Made by a program: the position numbers and the translations under genes
In this document: positions 51,475-60,903 of the stretch, in pieces
Layout: each line of letters begins with the position of its first letter
How positions within the stretch are numbered: position 1 is the stretch's first letter
NCBI GenBank assembly: GCA_964575605.1
Contig: CAZNRN010000001.1
Coordinates: 62,001 to 126,000, forward strand
DNA length: 64,000 nt
Reading direction: 5' to 3'
DNA from: JAPWJZ01 sp964575605
GTDB lineage: Bacteria; Pseudomonadota; Alphaproteobacteria; Micavibrionales; UBA2020
Notes under the pieces: generated by a model
What the model saw: the letters and a program-made list of their open reading frames with translations, nothing else
Told to the model about the DNA's origin: nothing
The model's database searches: none

Positions 51475-52887
51475 ATGCTCCGCGCTTTCTGGTTCCTGGT
51501 AAAACTGTCGCTGTTTGCGGGCGCCCTGATCTGGGTGACGCAACAACCTGCAAACTATGTGACGATTACGGCGGGCATCCCCGAACAGGACGCCGAACAG
51601 GTATCGCGCTGGGCGCTGCCCGCAACAGGCGTCTACGAGATACAGATACAGACCTATTTCTTCCTCTTCCTCGTCCTGTGCTTCCTTTTCATCGTTACGC
51701 GGCTCGACCGCATCTGGCGCGCCTTTGTGTCGGTGCCGAAAGTGCTGCGCCGGTACCGCGCGCTGCAAAAACGTGAAAAGGGCTACCGCGCCGTCACGCA
51801 GGGGCTGGTCGCCATCGCCGCCGGCGATTCATATGGTGCCAGCAGGCTGTCGCAGCGCGCCGAGATACTGGTGCCGGGCACGCCGCTCACCCGACTGCTG
51901 ACCGCGCAAACGGCCTTGCTGAACGGTGATTCAGCCAAGGCGCGGCGCGAATTCACCGCGTTGCTGGATGACGACAGCGCGGCCTTCCTCGGCGTGCGCG
52001 GGTTGCTGTCGGAAGCCGTATCGGCGGGCGACCATGCCGCCGCGCTCGAGCTGATCCGGCGCGCCGACAAGCTGCAGCCGAAGCGCGTCTGGGTGGTGAA
52101 GAACCTCTTCGAACTTGAAACCCGCAACCGCGCCTGGCTGCTGGCGGAACGTACCCTGCGCCGCGCGGAAAAACTGGGCATCTATTCAAAAGTCGAGGCC
52201 GCGGCAAAACGCCAGGCGATCTGGACAGCCATGGCGGAAGAAGCGGCGGCGAAGGGCGATACGGCCGCAGCCATGCGCATGGCGGAAAGCGCCTTCAACA
52301 TCGGCCATGGCTTCACGCCCGCCGCCGTCCTGCTGGCGAAACTGCAGGCGCAGGTCGGCAAGCGCAACGCGGCGCTGAAAACAATTTTGAAAGGCTGGAA
52401 GGCCAACCCGCATCCCGCGCTCTCTGCGCTCTGGGCGGCGCATGCGCCTGCGCCCGGCAAAAACGTCTCGCCCTACGATATCGGCCGCGGCAATTACCAG
52501 TGGATGCAGCACCTGCAAAAAACCATGCCTGACAGCCGCGACGGGTTGAGGGCACTGGGCAATGCCGCGCTCGACGCCAAGCTCTGGAAGGAAGCGCGCG
52601 AACCCCTGACGGCCGCGCAGGACTACCGCGCGCTGGCGCGCCTCGAGCGCGAGGAAAAGGGCGACGAGGCCAAGGCGCGCGAATGGCTGGAAATGGCCGC
52701 CGACGCGCCGACGGAACCCAGATGGGTCTGCGGCCCCTGCGGACACGCGGCCGCGGAATGGCAGGCCGTCTGCACCCATTGCGGGCAGTTCGGCGCATCC
52801 GGCTGGTCGGTGCCTGTGGTCGAATTACACGAGCCGCTGAAACGCGCCGTCGGCTATGACGCCGGAATCCTGAGCCCGCCTGCTTAA
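51475..52887 (+). CDS. hemY: HemY-type tetratricopeptide membrane protein
   Basis: 470 residues. Two N-terminal membrane helices (about 4-20 and 60-80) and the HemY_N region (WFLVKLSLFAGALIWVTQQP, AVTQGLVAIAAGDSYGASRLS) are followed by TPR-like helices to about 400. The last part has WVCGPCG and CTHCGQ, a zinc-ribbon pair typical of alphaproteobacterial members. HemY here is the TPR membrane protein of the hemCDXY locus, not protoporphyrinogen oxidase; its exact role in haem synthesis is unsettled. Starts five bases after the hemD-Mic60 stop. Confidence 0.93.
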   Translation: MLRAFWFLVKLSLFAGALIWVTQQPANYVTITAGIPEQDAEQVSRWALPATGVYEIQIQTYFFLFLVLCFLFIVTRLDRIWRAFVSVPKVLRRYRALQKREKGYRAVTQGLVAIAAGDSYGASRLSQRAEILVPGTPLTRLLTAQTALLNGDSAKARREFTALLDDDSAAFLGVRGLLSEAVSAGDHAAALELIRRADKLQPKRVWVVKNLFELETRNRAWLLAERTLRRAEKLGIYSKVEAAAKRQAIWTAMAEEAAAKGDTAAAMRMAESAFNIGHGFTPAAVLLAKLQAQVGKRNAALKTILKGWKANPHPALSALWAAHAPAPGKNVSPYDIGRGNYQWMQHLQKTMPDSRDGLRALGNAALDAKLWKEAREPLTAAQDYRALARLEREEKGDEAKAREWLEMAADAPTEPRWVCGPCGHAAAEWQAVCTHCGQFGASGWSVPVVELHEPLKRAVGYDAGILSPPA

Positions 52888-53063
52888 GCCGATACGGGCG
52901 TTTTCGCTTTCGGAATGGTGATGCGCGTGAAACCGCGTTCGGTCGTGACGCGGTAATATTCGTGGTACTGCTGCTGGCACATGTCGCGCATCTGCTCTTG
53001 TATCTGCTCGAGCCTTTCAAGCGCGGTGGAATTGGCCGCAAACGGCTTGTAAACTTGCCTCAT
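52884..53063 (-). CDS. 59-residue helical protein, unknown
   Basis: ATG at 53061-53063 on the minus strand with GAGGGGAGA five to twelve bases upstream. The product is ALERLEQIQEQMRDMCQQQYHEYYRV in its first half and GFTRITIPKAKTPVSA in its second, an amphipathic helix then a basic beta-like strand. The tail RITIPKAKTP is loosely like the shared tail. The stop overlaps the hemY stop by three bases. The strong ribosome site makes it a likely real gene. Confidence 0.62.
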   Translation of the reverse strand: MRQVYKPFAANSTALERLEQIQEQMRDMCQQQYHEYYRVTTERGFTRITIPKAKTPVSA

Positions 53064-53259
53064 TTTTATCTCCCCTCTATCAGTAGTTCTAAAACCCGGA
53101 GCGCAATGTAGTCCGGATGCGTATCACCGCTCAAGCCTGTTTCCGGGTTTTTTTATTGCGAAGTTGCGCAGCTTTAGAATCACGCCACAAGGGTTTGTGG
53201 TAACGCGCGAAAAAACGCCACAAGTTGATTCGTAAAACGAGAAAATGCTGCGGTGCGGA

Positions 53260-54024
53260 TTAAATTTTCAGCTTCGACACCGGTTTGTAGAGCAACAGCC
53301 CCGCGATAAAACCGCCGATGTGCGTTGTCCAGGCGATTTCACCCTCCGCGCCGGGCATGCCGAACATGCCGAAGAAGAGCGAAATGCCGACCCAGATCGC
53401 GACGAAGGCGATCAGCATTTTCTTGCCTCCCTCCATCATGCCGCGCTGGTGCGCCATCATCAGGATGCCGCCGAACAGCCCGCTGATGCCGCCCGAGGCG
53501 CCGATCAAGGGGTTTGTGGCCGTCGGGAAAAGCGCGAAATGGGCACAGGCGCCCGCGATGCCCGTGACGACAAACAGCAGCATCAGTTTCCTGCCGCCGT
53601 CCTGCTTTTCCAGCCCTGCGCCGAAGGCCGCCAGCGTCGCGACGTTCATGCCAAGGTGCAGCCAGCCGCCATGGAACAACATGTGGGTAACCGGAGAGAC
53701 GATGCCCTGCCAGCCCAGTTCCAGCCCGCCCGTATAGCGCGCGGGGATAAAAGCCATGGAATTGAATATATCCGCGCGCAGTTCGGGCAGCGTGTATTCA
53801 AGCGCCGTCATCACGGCCTGCACCAGGATAAGGACGAAGCAGACAAACTTGGTGACGGGCGGCAGGTTGAAGATGGGTTCGCGCGCGGCGCGGCGCTGGG
53901 CGGCCTCGTTCGCGGCGCGGATGCGCTCCATGTCGCGGCGCTCGTCCTCGGTCGGGAAGCGGGTGACGTTTGACACTTCCTTGTCTTCGCCGTTACCGCT
54001 GCCGTTCAGTCCATTATTTCCCAT
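53260..54024 (-). CDS. Rhomboid family intramembrane serine protease
   Basis: 254 residues. About 45 polar residues, then six membrane helices. Catalytic Ser in GASGGISGLFGG, His in TTHIGGFIAG, and HGGWLHLGMN provides the oxyanion-side residues. It cleaves transmembrane substrates within the membrane. Ends KPVSKLKI. Divergent from the aminotransferase gene. Confidence 0.93.
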   Translation of the reverse strand: MGNNGLNGSGNGEDKEVSNVTRFPTEDERRDMERIRAANEAAQRRAAREPIFNLPPVTKFVCFVLILVQAVMTALEYTLPELRADIFNSMAFIPARYTGGLELGWQGIVSPVTHMLFHGGWLHLGMNVATLAAFGAGLEKQDGGRKLMLLFVVTGIAGACAHFALFPTATNPLIGASGGISGLFGGILMMAHQRGMMEGGKKMLIAFVAIWVGISLFFGMFGMPGAEGEIAWTTHIGGFIAGLLLYKPVSKLKI

Positions 54025-54146
54025 ATTACTGGAAATCCCGTTTGCTGCACTGCACCCCCACGGGGTTGCTATTCAAAGCCTCGGGCGAGTATGCTCTGGC
54101 CACAATTCGAATGCAAACGAGTCGACAATTTCAAGGATATGAAAAC

Positions 54147-55508
54147 ATGACCAACGCCCTTAAAACCGCCCCCGAGGCCGGCCACAAACCCAACGACCTC
54201 GACGCGCACTTCATGCCCTACACCCCGCAGCGCCTTTTCAAGAAAAAGCCGCGCATGCTGACGGGCGCCAAGGGCATGTACTTCTTCGCCGATGACGGCC
54301 GTAAATTAATCGACGCATCGGCTGGCCTCTGGTGCGTGAACGCGGGCCATGGGCATCCCAAAATTGTAGCCGCCATCCAGAAGCAGGCGGCGGAGCTCGA
54401 CTATGCGCCCAGCTTCGCCTTCGGCCATCCTCTGGTGTTCCAGACGGCATCGCAGCTGGTCGCGCAAATGCCGGGCGACATCGCACATTGCTTCTTCTCG
54501 AACTCGGGTTCTGAATCGGTCGATACGGCCGTCAAGCTTGCCATCGCCTACTGGCGCATGAAGGGCAAGGCGTCCAAGGCGAAAATCATCGCCCGCGAAC
54601 GCGCCTACCACGGCGTCAACATCTGCGGCACGACGCTGGGCGGCATCCCCGGCAACCGCAAAATTTTCGGCTCGACCATGATGCACAACGTCGACTGGAT
54701 CAAGCACACCCATAACCTCGAGAAGAACGCGTTTTCGAAGGGCCAGCCGGCCTGGGGCGCGGAACTGGCGAACGACCTTGAAAGCGTCGTTGAACTTCAC
54801 GGCGCCGAAAACATCGCAGCCGTGATCGTCGAGCCCGTAGCGGGTTCGACCGGCGTGCTGGTGCCGCCGAAAGGATACCTCGAAAAACTGCGCGCGATCT
54901 GCGACAAGCACGATATCCTGCTGATCTTCGACGAGGTCATCACCGGCTGGGGCCGCCTCGGCAAGGCGACGGCGTCGGAATTCTTCAACGTCATCCCCGA
55001 CATCCTCACCTCCGCCAAAGGCATCAACTCGGGCACCGTGCCGATGGGCGCGACGTTCTGCCGCAAAGGCATTTATGACGCCTTTATGCAGGGTGGCGAA
55101 TACGGCGCGGAATTCGTGCATGGCTATACCTATTCCGGCCACCCGCTCGCCTGCGCAGCCGCGCTTGCGACACAGGAAGTGTATAAAGAAGAAAAGCTCT
55201 TCGAGAACGCCGAGAAAATGTCGAAGAAATGGGAAGACGCGCTGCATTCGCTGAAAGGCGCGCCGCACGTCATCGACATCCGTAACATCGGGTTGATGGG
55301 TGGCATCGAGCTCGACCCCGGCACCCGCAACTTCCCGACCGAACCCAGCCGCGCCTTCGACGTCTTCGACAAGATGTTCTGGGAGCATGACGTCGTCTGC
55401 CGCTTCACCGGCAACACCATCGCCATGAGCCCGCCGCTGATCGTGACCGAAAGCCATATCGACGAAATCGTCACGAAACTGCGCAAGGCACTTGAGAGCG
55501 TGAAATAA
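54147..55508 (+). CDS. Class III omega-amino acid:pyruvate aminotransferase
   Basis: 453 residues; ATG at 54147 with AAGGAT upstream. Class III PLP enzyme: SNSGSESVDTAVKLA, AYHGVN, IFDEVITGWGRLG, and PLP Lys in LTSAKGINSG. The N-terminus HFMPYTPQRLFKKKPRML is typical of beta-alanine:pyruvate aminotransferases. It transfers an amino group from beta-alanine or a related amine to pyruvate in the cytosol. Monocistronic with a strong terminator. Confidence 0.93.
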   Translation: MTNALKTAPEAGHKPNDLDAHFMPYTPQRLFKKKPRMLTGAKGMYFFADDGRKLIDASAGLWCVNAGHGHPKIVAAIQKQAAELDYAPSFAFGHPLVFQTASQLVAQMPGDIAHCFFSNSGSESVDTAVKLAIAYWRMKGKASKAKIIARERAYHGVNICGTTLGGIPGNRKIFGSTMMHNVDWIKHTHNLEKNAFSKGQPAWGAELANDLESVVELHGAENIAAVIVEPVAGSTGVLVPPKGYLEKLRAICDKHDILLIFDEVITGWGRLGKATASEFFNVIPDILTSAKGINSGTVPMGATFCRKGIYDAFMQGGEYGAEFVHGYTYSGHPLACAAALATQEVYKEEKLFENAEKMSKKWEDALHSLKGAPHVIDIRNIGLMGGIELDPGTRNFPTEPSRAFDVFDKMFWEHDVVCRFTGNTIAMSPPLIVTESHIDEIVTKLRKALESVK

Positions 55509-55523
55509 CAGCTAACCGCTTTT

Positions 55524-55558
55524 AAAAAGCCCCGGTGTCAAAGCCGGGGCTTTTTTTT
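55524..55558. terminator. Rho-independent terminator between convergent genes
   Basis: AAAAAGCCCCGG, eight-base loop, CCGGGGCTTTTTTTT; a perfect stem with T-run on the plus strand and A-run on the other side, serving both the aminotransferase and the amidase. Confidence 0.92.
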
Positions 55559-56960
55559 ATTCCTTCTGGCGTGCGAGCCACGGCGTGAAGCTGATAGCGG
55601 CTTCCAGCTGGGCGCCGACGTTCAGCAGGAACGAATCTTTCAGGAAGCCGGACATCACCTGCAACCCCGCGGGCAGCCCATCCTTGGTCAGCCCCATCGG
55701 CAGGGAAAGCGCGGGCAGCCGCGCCAGGTTGGCGGGCAGCGTGAAGGGCGTCCAGTTGTCCCAGGGTTTTCCCTGCGCGTCGTTCGGCATGTTGATATTG
55801 GCGTCGAAGGCGGCCATGGCGGTGGTCGGCGTCACCAGCACGTCGTAGCTAGCCAGCAGTTCCTTGAAATATGCGCCGATGTCCATGCGCGCGCGTTCGG
55901 CCCAGAGGTAATCTTTCATCAGCAGCCCCTGCCCGCGTTTTGCCCATACGAGGAAGCGCGGGTCCATCAGCTTGCGCGATTTTTCAGGGAACTCGGCCAT
56001 GGTATGCGCGGCAATCGCCATCCAGTGCGTGTTGAAAACCTCGACGCCGCCATGCGGCAGGTCAAGCTTCACCTCGTCAACCGTGCCCATTTTTTTCAGC
56101 AGCGGCAGGATTTGCGCAAAGACGTCTTTCACCGCGGTCGAGGCCGAAATACCGTCAATCGACGTCGCATAGGCGATGCGCAGTTTCGGCAGCGGTTTCG
56201 ACAGTTCCTTCACGAACCCCTGCGGCGGCAGCGGCAATGCGTGCCAGTCGCGCGGATCATTGCCCGAAACGACATCCATCATCAGCGCCGCATCGGCGAC
56301 AGACCGCGTGAGAGGCCCCGCCGCCCAGAGCGTCGAAAACAAGCCGGGCGGCAGCGCAGGGATCAACCCCGGGCTGGGCTTGAAACCTACCACACCCGAA
56401 AAACTTGCCGGGATGCGTACCGAGCCGCCGGCGTCGGAGCCGAGGTTCAGCCAGGCCATGCCCGTCGCAGCGGCAACGGCCGCACCGCCGGAAGATCCGC
56501 CCGGCGTTTTCGTCACATCCCAGGGGTTGCGCGTGATGCCCAGCAAGGGACTATCGGTCACCCCTTTCACGCCGAATTCCGGCATCGTCGTCTTGCCTAA
56601 AATAATCGCGCCCTGGTCGCGCAGATAAGTGACCGCGGGCGCATCATCCGGCTGCGGAATGGCAGCGGTCGTCTTCGAGCCCTGCCGCGTCGGCCAGCCC
56701 TTGACGTTGAAGCTGTCCTTGACCGTGACGGGGACGCCGTCGAGCAGGCCTTTCTGCGTGCCCTTCGCCCAGCGCCGCGCCGAGGCCTTGGCCTGATGCA
56801 CCGCCTGCTGCTCGTCGAGGTAGGAAAAGGCGTTTAAAACCGGGTTATACTTCAGGATCTGCTTGAGGCAGGACTCAACCGCCTCTACCGGCGAAAGCTT
56901 TTTCTTTTCATAGAGTTTCAGCAATTCTGCGGCAGACATCAATAACGGGGTTGAGGCCAT
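55557..56960 (-). CDS. Amidase signature family hydrolase
   Basis: 467 residues with the Ser-cis-Ser-Lys triad: Lys81 in VTVKDSF, Ser156 in GGSSGG and Ser180 in GSDAGGSVRIP, spaced as in the family. It hydrolyses carboxamides in the cytosol. It looks like a 6-aminohexanoate/acylamide-type amidase rather than GatA (no GatCAB partners nearby), but substrate is not assignable. Its stop is inside the terminator A-run. Confidence 0.93.
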   Translation of the reverse strand: MASTPLLMSAAELLKLYEKKKLSPVEAVESCLKQILKYNPVLNAFSYLDEQQAVHQAKASARRWAKGTQKGLLDGVPVTVKDSFNVKGWPTRQGSKTTAAIPQPDDAPAVTYLRDQGAIILGKTTMPEFGVKGVTDSPLLGITRNPWDVTKTPGGSSGGAAVAAATGMAWLNLGSDAGGSVRIPASFSGVVGFKPSPGLIPALPPGLFSTLWAAGPLTRSVADAALMMDVVSGNDPRDWHALPLPPQGFVKELSKPLPKLRIAYATSIDGISASTAVKDVFAQILPLLKKMGTVDEVKLDLPHGGVEVFNTHWMAIAAHTMAEFPEKSRKLMDPRFLVWAKRGQGLLMKDYLWAERARMDIGAYFKELLASYDVLVTPTTAMAAFDANINMPNDAQGKPWDNWTPFTLPANLARLPALSLPMGLTKDGLPAGLQVMSGFLKDSFLLNVGAQLEAAISFTPWLARQKE

Positions 56961-57109
56961 TTCCTGAACACTTTCAATTGGTTATGTTTATAAAGGCAGG
57001 CTTGCCGCGGGTTTTTCGGGCGATATATGATATAATAGCAAGAGGGAGCTATGGTGGATACCGCTTTCCCGTTTTGCGGGGAGGCGTTGTTTTTATGGGA
57101 GTTGTTGCC

Positions 57110-57919
57110 GTGAAGAATCTGTTTCTGACCACCGCCGTTATCGCCGGCCTTGCCATCTGTGCGCCGGTGTTTGCGCAAGGGTACAAGGGCGTGATGTCCG
57201 GCAGCAGCAACGACGGCTACGGCACCGTGATGCCCCCTTCCGAAAAAACCGAAACCGGTAAAGGCCCCAAGGGCTACCGCGGCGTCATCCCGGGTGAAAC
57301 GCTGAACGAAACACCGGCCGCCGACCCCGCACTTCCCGACGAAGAAGTCGAAGACCAGGTCAAGGCGCCGCCCGCGCAACAAACCCGTCCCGCGCCCGTC
57401 GCCAAGCAGCTGCGCATGTCGACCGAGCGCCAGCGCCCGCGCCAGACCTATGTGCCCGGCCAGGGTCCGCGTACTCCGATGCTGACGGCCGAGCAGCTGA
57501 AACTGATCTCGACGCTGTCGGGCATGAAAATCGATCTGAAGAAACTGCCCGAAAACATGCGGGAATCGATCAAGATCAACCCCAAGGTCTACAGCCTTGT
57601 GTCCTCGCCCGCGACGCGCATCGACGGCATGCTGCCGACCGAGTTCGGCGCGAAGAAAATGATCGACACCAACATGTACATCATCGACCAGTCGAACTTC
57701 ACGCCCGAGAAAAAGAAGGAAGCCTATATCGACCTGATGATCCGCCTGCGCCAGATGGCCGACGGGCTGCGCATGCGCCAGAGCGTGCCTAACGAGCTTT
57801 ATGCCCAGATGGGCGTGCCCGCGATCTACGTGCAGGAAGAAAAAGAAGGCACGGCCAAGGGTATCGCGCGCCTCGACCAGGCCATCAAGTACATCTACGA
57901 ACTCCAGAAACAGCTTTAA
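57110..57919 (+). CDS. Secreted periplasmic protein, unknown
   Basis: 269 residues; GTG at 57110 follows GGGAG. Signal peptide (KNLFLTTAVIAGLAICAPVFAQ) cut after about residue 22. The mature N-terminus GYKGVM recurs later as GYRGVI and in the next gene as GYAGVM. Then a Pro/Gln/Arg-rich linker and a helical C-domain (LMIRLRQMADGLRMRQSVPNEL). No membrane span; no known domain. First gene of a run with 57947 and the AlgH-like gene at 58745. Confidence 0.75.
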   Translation: MKNLFLTTAVIAGLAICAPVFAQGYKGVMSGSSNDGYGTVMPPSEKTETGKGPKGYRGVIPGETLNETPAADPALPDEEVEDQVKAPPAQQTRPAPVAKQLRMSTERQRPRQTYVPGQGPRTPMLTAEQLKLISTLSGMKIDLKKLPENMRESIKINPKVYSLVSSPATRIDGMLPTEFGAKKMIDTNMYIIDQSNFTPEKKKEAYIDLMIRLRQMADGLRMRQSVPNELYAQMGVPAIYVQEEKEGTAKGIARLDQAIKYIYELQKQL

Positions 57920-57946
57920 GCCAGAAGCAATGCAGAGGGCATGACG

Positions 57947-58732
57947 ATGGACCACAGGATATTTGCCGCAGCGCTTGCCTTCATGGCACTGGGCTTTGCA
58001 GCCCCCGCCGCACTGGCGCAAGGATATGCGGGTGTTATGCCCTCGGACCAGCCGGCAGGCCAGGGCGCGGGGCAGAGCGCCATGCCCTTCACGATCGAGG
58101 GTGAAACAGGCAACCGCATTACGCTGCGCCCCGCGACAGGCGACGAACAGGCCGGCGGCGACGAAAACCCGATGGCTTCCGGCGGCTACGAGATGGACGG
58201 CGACGGGCTGGACGAAAAAGACATGGCCGAGGAAAAAGAAACCGGCGACCTGTCGGATGTTTACGGCCTGCAGACCAACAACAGCATGGTGCAAGAAGAC
58301 GGCAGCACCGGTGCAGCGCCTTCCGGTTTCCTGTCTTCCTTTGCGGGCAAGCCCAAGGACGACATGGATCCCGCTAACGACCCGGGCCCCACCGACATGT
58401 ACCGCGCCATGGAGGGCAGCAGCAAGGACCCGAACGAACAGCGCCGCCTGCGCATGCAGCGCTCGCTGAAAGCAGCCGAGGCGCAGCGCCTGAAAGATAT
58501 CGACAACATGAACGCGGCGCGCATGCACGAACACCAGGTCAAGGCACAAGAAGAACTCGACCGCATCCGCGGCATCCAGGAAGAAGCGCTGGCGAAGGTG
58601 CGCGAAGCGCAAGGCACGTCAGAACAGTACCAGGACCAGCCCGAAGAAACCGCAACGGATGGCGCACCCGAAGAAACCATGTCCGACAGCGGGCAGGATG
58701 GCGGCGGCGGTGCCGACGGCGGCAGCGAATAA
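57947..58732 (+). CDS. Secreted acidic protein with coiled coil, unknown
   Basis: 261 residues; ATG at 57947 has GAGGG seven bases upstream. Signal peptide ending AALAQ, mature start GYAGVMPS as in the upstream gene. A long acidic low-complexity region (residues 50-140), a charged helix (about 165-220, QRLKDIDNMNAARMHEHQVKAQEELDRI), and a Gln/Gly/Glu-rich end. Likely periplasmic; no known domain. Shares its mature N-terminal motif with 57110. Confidence 0.72.
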   Translation: MDHRIFAAALAFMALGFAAPAALAQGYAGVMPSDQPAGQGAGQSAMPFTIEGETGNRITLRPATGDEQAGGDENPMASGGYEMDGDGLDEKDMAEEKETGDLSDVYGLQTNNSMVQEDGSTGAAPSGFLSSFAGKPKDDMDPANDPGPTDMYRAMEGSSKDPNEQRRLRMQRSLKAAEAQRLKDIDNMNAARMHEHQVKAQEELDRIRGIQEEALAKVREAQGTSEQYQDQPEETATDGAPEETMSDSGQDGGGGADGGSE

Positions 58733-58744
58733 CCGCAGCCTTAC

Positions 58745-59323
58745 GTGACAAAACCCGATATCAACACCCATACCCACGATGCGCGCCCGCCGCGCTTCAG
58801 CAAGCGGTTGCAGGGCTATATCCTGATCCTGCTGGCGGTCAGCCTGCTCTGGGCGGCGCAGCACTATGACCGCACGGCGCAGCAGGGGCATCACCGCCTG
58901 CTGGTCTCGACCGCAAAGACGCGCGGCGACGTTTTCGAGAAATCCGTCGTGCTGGTGCTGCACCACCTGAAATCGGGCGCACTGGGCATCGTCATCAACA
59001 AGGGCGACGAAGGCGGGCCGGTGGGGCATGACAAAGTTTTTACCGTGCATACCCTTGATAAACGGGTAAACGAAACGGCGCCCTTGGCAGATATCGGCCT
59101 TGGCCTTGTGGAGGGTGCGGCGGCGGCAGAAAAGCTGGCCGCACAAAAACCAGCGTGGCACCTGACCGTCAAGGGCTATGCAGGCTGGAGCGGAAGGCAG
59201 CTAGATTACGAGATCAACGAGGGCGAATGGCGCGTCTTGCACTTCGACCCCGCCCTCGCGCAGATGAGCGGCGAAGCCATGTGGATAGCCGCCGACAAAA
59301 AGGCCGGCGCCGCGGATAAATAA
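58745..59323 (+). CDS. AlgH/YqgE-like (UPF0301) protein with N-terminal membrane anchor
   Basis: 192 residues, GTG start. A membrane helix at about 25-42 is unusual for this otherwise soluble family. The AlgH core is clear: FEKSVVLVLHHLKSGALGIVINK and GYAGWSGRQLDYEINEGEW. The family's role is not settled. Follows the two secreted-protein genes by 12 bases, suggesting co-transcription and an envelope function. No good ribosome site, so translation may be coupled. Confidence 0.87.
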   Translation: MTKPDINTHTHDARPPRFSKRLQGYILILLAVSLLWAAQHYDRTAQQGHHRLLVSTAKTRGDVFEKSVVLVLHHLKSGALGIVINKGDEGGPVGHDKVFTVHTLDKRVNETAPLADIGLGLVEGAAAAEKLAAQKPAWHLTVKGYAGWSGRQLDYEINEGEWRVLHFDPALAQMSGEAMWIAADKKAGAADK

Positions 59324-59334
59324 ATTTCAGGGAA

Positions 59335-59640
59335 TTACTTCTTCTTCTCGTAATTGCAGGGCGTGCAGCGCACGACCTCGTCATCCTTCATTTCATAGAA
59401 CATGATGACGCCGCGTTCGACCGCTTCATCAAGATAATCTTTCCTGAGGTCTTTCAGGATGGCGGATTTCCCGGCCGCGGTGATAAGGACGTCGCGCGGG
59501 TTATCGGGGCTGATCTTGAACAGCACCGGCACTTCCACACCGCCGTCGAAGGTCGGGATTTTGCTGATAAGGATGGTAACGCCGGTGCGGGCGGCGAACA
59601 TCACGTCGTATTTGCTGATGACTTCAGGGCTTGCGGCCAT
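59335..59640 (-). CDS. Small cytosolic protein, unknown
   Basis: 101 residues; ATG at 59640 with GAAGAGG upstream (a 59664 start lacks it). Beta-rich start (YDVMFAARTGVTILISKIP, VPVLFKISPDNPRDVLIT) and one CxxC pair near the end (VRCTPCNYEKKK) that could bind zinc. No recognised family. Confidence 0.68.
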   Translation of the reverse strand: MAASPEVISKYDVMFAARTGVTILISKIPTFDGGVEVPVLFKISPDNPRDVLITAAGKSAILKDLRKDYLDEAVERGVIMFYEMKDDEVVRCTPCNYEKKK

Positions 59641-59714
59641 ATGACGGGCACCTCTTCCCTGCATCTTAGCCGAGTCTGTCTTAACAAATGGTTTTCGGCT
59701 ATACTCGAAAGGCC

Positions 59715-60320
59715 ATGGAAAACTTAGGTAAAATATTGCTGCGCGGGCTGCCCAAAGGGCTGGAAAACGCGCTTTTACAACAGCTTGGGGCTTCGGCGGT
59801 GATTGGTAAGGCTGAAGGCCCCCTTGATCTTGTCATCCAGCCGGGCGACGCGGATTTCGACCGCGCGCCGGCGACCCCCGTGCTCGCCATCGACCTTGGC
59901 CGCCGCCAGCGCCTTGGTCTTTTGCTGCGCACCGCGCGGCAAATGGTGGAGGAACCAGCGCTGCACCTTGAAGACTTCCGCATCGGCCCCTGGCTTTTCC
60001 GCCCGCAGGAAAAAACGCTGGAGCATAACAGCCAGCCGCCCGTGCAGCTGACCGACAAAGAGGTGGATATCCTCTCCTACCTCGCGAAATTTTCGGCGGC
60101 GGGCGTCACGGTCGGGCGCGAGGAATTACTGCGCAAGGTCTGGGGCTACAGCGAGGGCGTCGACACGCACACGCTGGAAACGCATATCTATCGCCTGCGC
60201 CAGAAAATCGAGCCGCAAAAAAATGATATGGCCCGCGAAGAAGGGCAGCCGCCCGCGCAGCATACAGCCGCGCAAACCTTGTTGGTCACGCAGGAGGACG
60301 GCTATCGCCTGAACCTGTAG
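59715..60320 (+). CDS. Winged-helix transcriptional regulator (OmpR-type DNA-binding domain)
   Basis: 201 residues from the ATG at 59715. TATACT at 59700-59705 would place transcription just before this ATG, so the message may be leaderless and the in-frame ATG at 59688 is excluded. The C-terminal 100 residues are a Trans_reg_C winged helix (LTDKEVDILSYLAKF, ELLRKVWGYSEGVDTHTLETHIYRLRQKI, EDGYRLNL). The N-terminal 90 lack the phospho-acceptor Asp cluster of a response-regulator receiver, so it may respond to something other than a histidine kinase. Confidence 0.82.
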   Translation: MENLGKILLRGLPKGLENALLQQLGASAVIGKAEGPLDLVIQPGDADFDRAPATPVLAIDLGRRQRLGLLLRTARQMVEEPALHLEDFRIGPWLFRPQEKTLEHNSQPPVQLTDKEVDILSYLAKFSAAGVTVGREELLRKVWGYSEGVDTHTLETHIYRLRQKIEPQKNDMAREEGQPPAQHTAAQTLLVTQEDGYRLNL

Positions 60321-60903
60321 CAGGTTTTTGCTCGGCCGCTTTCAGCAATTTCGACACTTCCTCCAACACACGTGTGCCATGGCGGATATCATGCAGCACC
60401 TGATGGCGGTCCTTGCCCTTCACGCTGAGCCGTTTATCGGCTTGTATCGTTAAAATAAGGTCTGACAGGCCGAAGAACACCTGCACCGGCCCGCGCCGGA
60501 TGCGCGCCGCCGAGATATTGCGGTAAGGCTGGCTGATGCGGTCGCGCAGCATGAAGTTTTCGGTGAATTCCAGGTGATCTTTATAAAACTCGAAGCGTAC
60601 CGCGCGGCAGTCCAGCCAGGCAAAGAACCATTGCGGCAGGAAGACAAGGGCGATGACCGTGCCGACGATCGCCTTCATCGCTTCATCGCCTTCCAGCGCG
60701 AAAACGGCTTTGGCGGCCTTCAGCAGCTCGGGCATCAGGAAGAAAGGCAGCGCGAGGGAGACCGCAAGGCGTATCGGATGGCGTAGCAACACTAGTAAAG
60801 GGTTGAAGCGGGAGCGCAGCGAAAACACCGGCTTTTCACGCGCTTCGCGGCTTTTTTGCCCTGCGATGGGGATCGCAGGCCTGGGAGCTTGCTTTTGGGC
60901 CAT
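60286..60903 (-). CDS. Membrane protein with PH-like (DUF304-type) domain
   Basis: 205 residues. Basic N-terminus, two hydrophobic helices (about 42-60 and 78-98), then FEFYKDHLEFTENFMLRDRISQPYRNISAARIRRGPVQVFFG, a bacterial PH-like beta domain. It overlaps the end of the regulator gene by 35 bases and is followed in the operon direction after 60904. Pair of similar PH proteins suggests a membrane complex. Function unknown. Confidence 0.77.
   Translation of the reverse strand: MAQKQAPRPAIPIAGQKSREAREKPVFSLRSRFNPLLVLLRHPIRLAVSLALPFFLMPELLKAAKAVFALEGDEAMKAIVGTVIALVFLPQWFFAWLDCRAVRFEFYKDHLEFTENFMLRDRISQPYRNISAARIRRGPVQVFFGLSDLILTIQADKRLSVKGKDRHQVLHDIRHGTRVLEEVSKLLKAAEQKPATGSGDSRPPA

Noticed and set aside
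56939..58612. 557-residue minus-strand frame
   Set aside because: His/Arg/Gly-rich shadow of the two secreted-protein genes; no ribosome site or motif.
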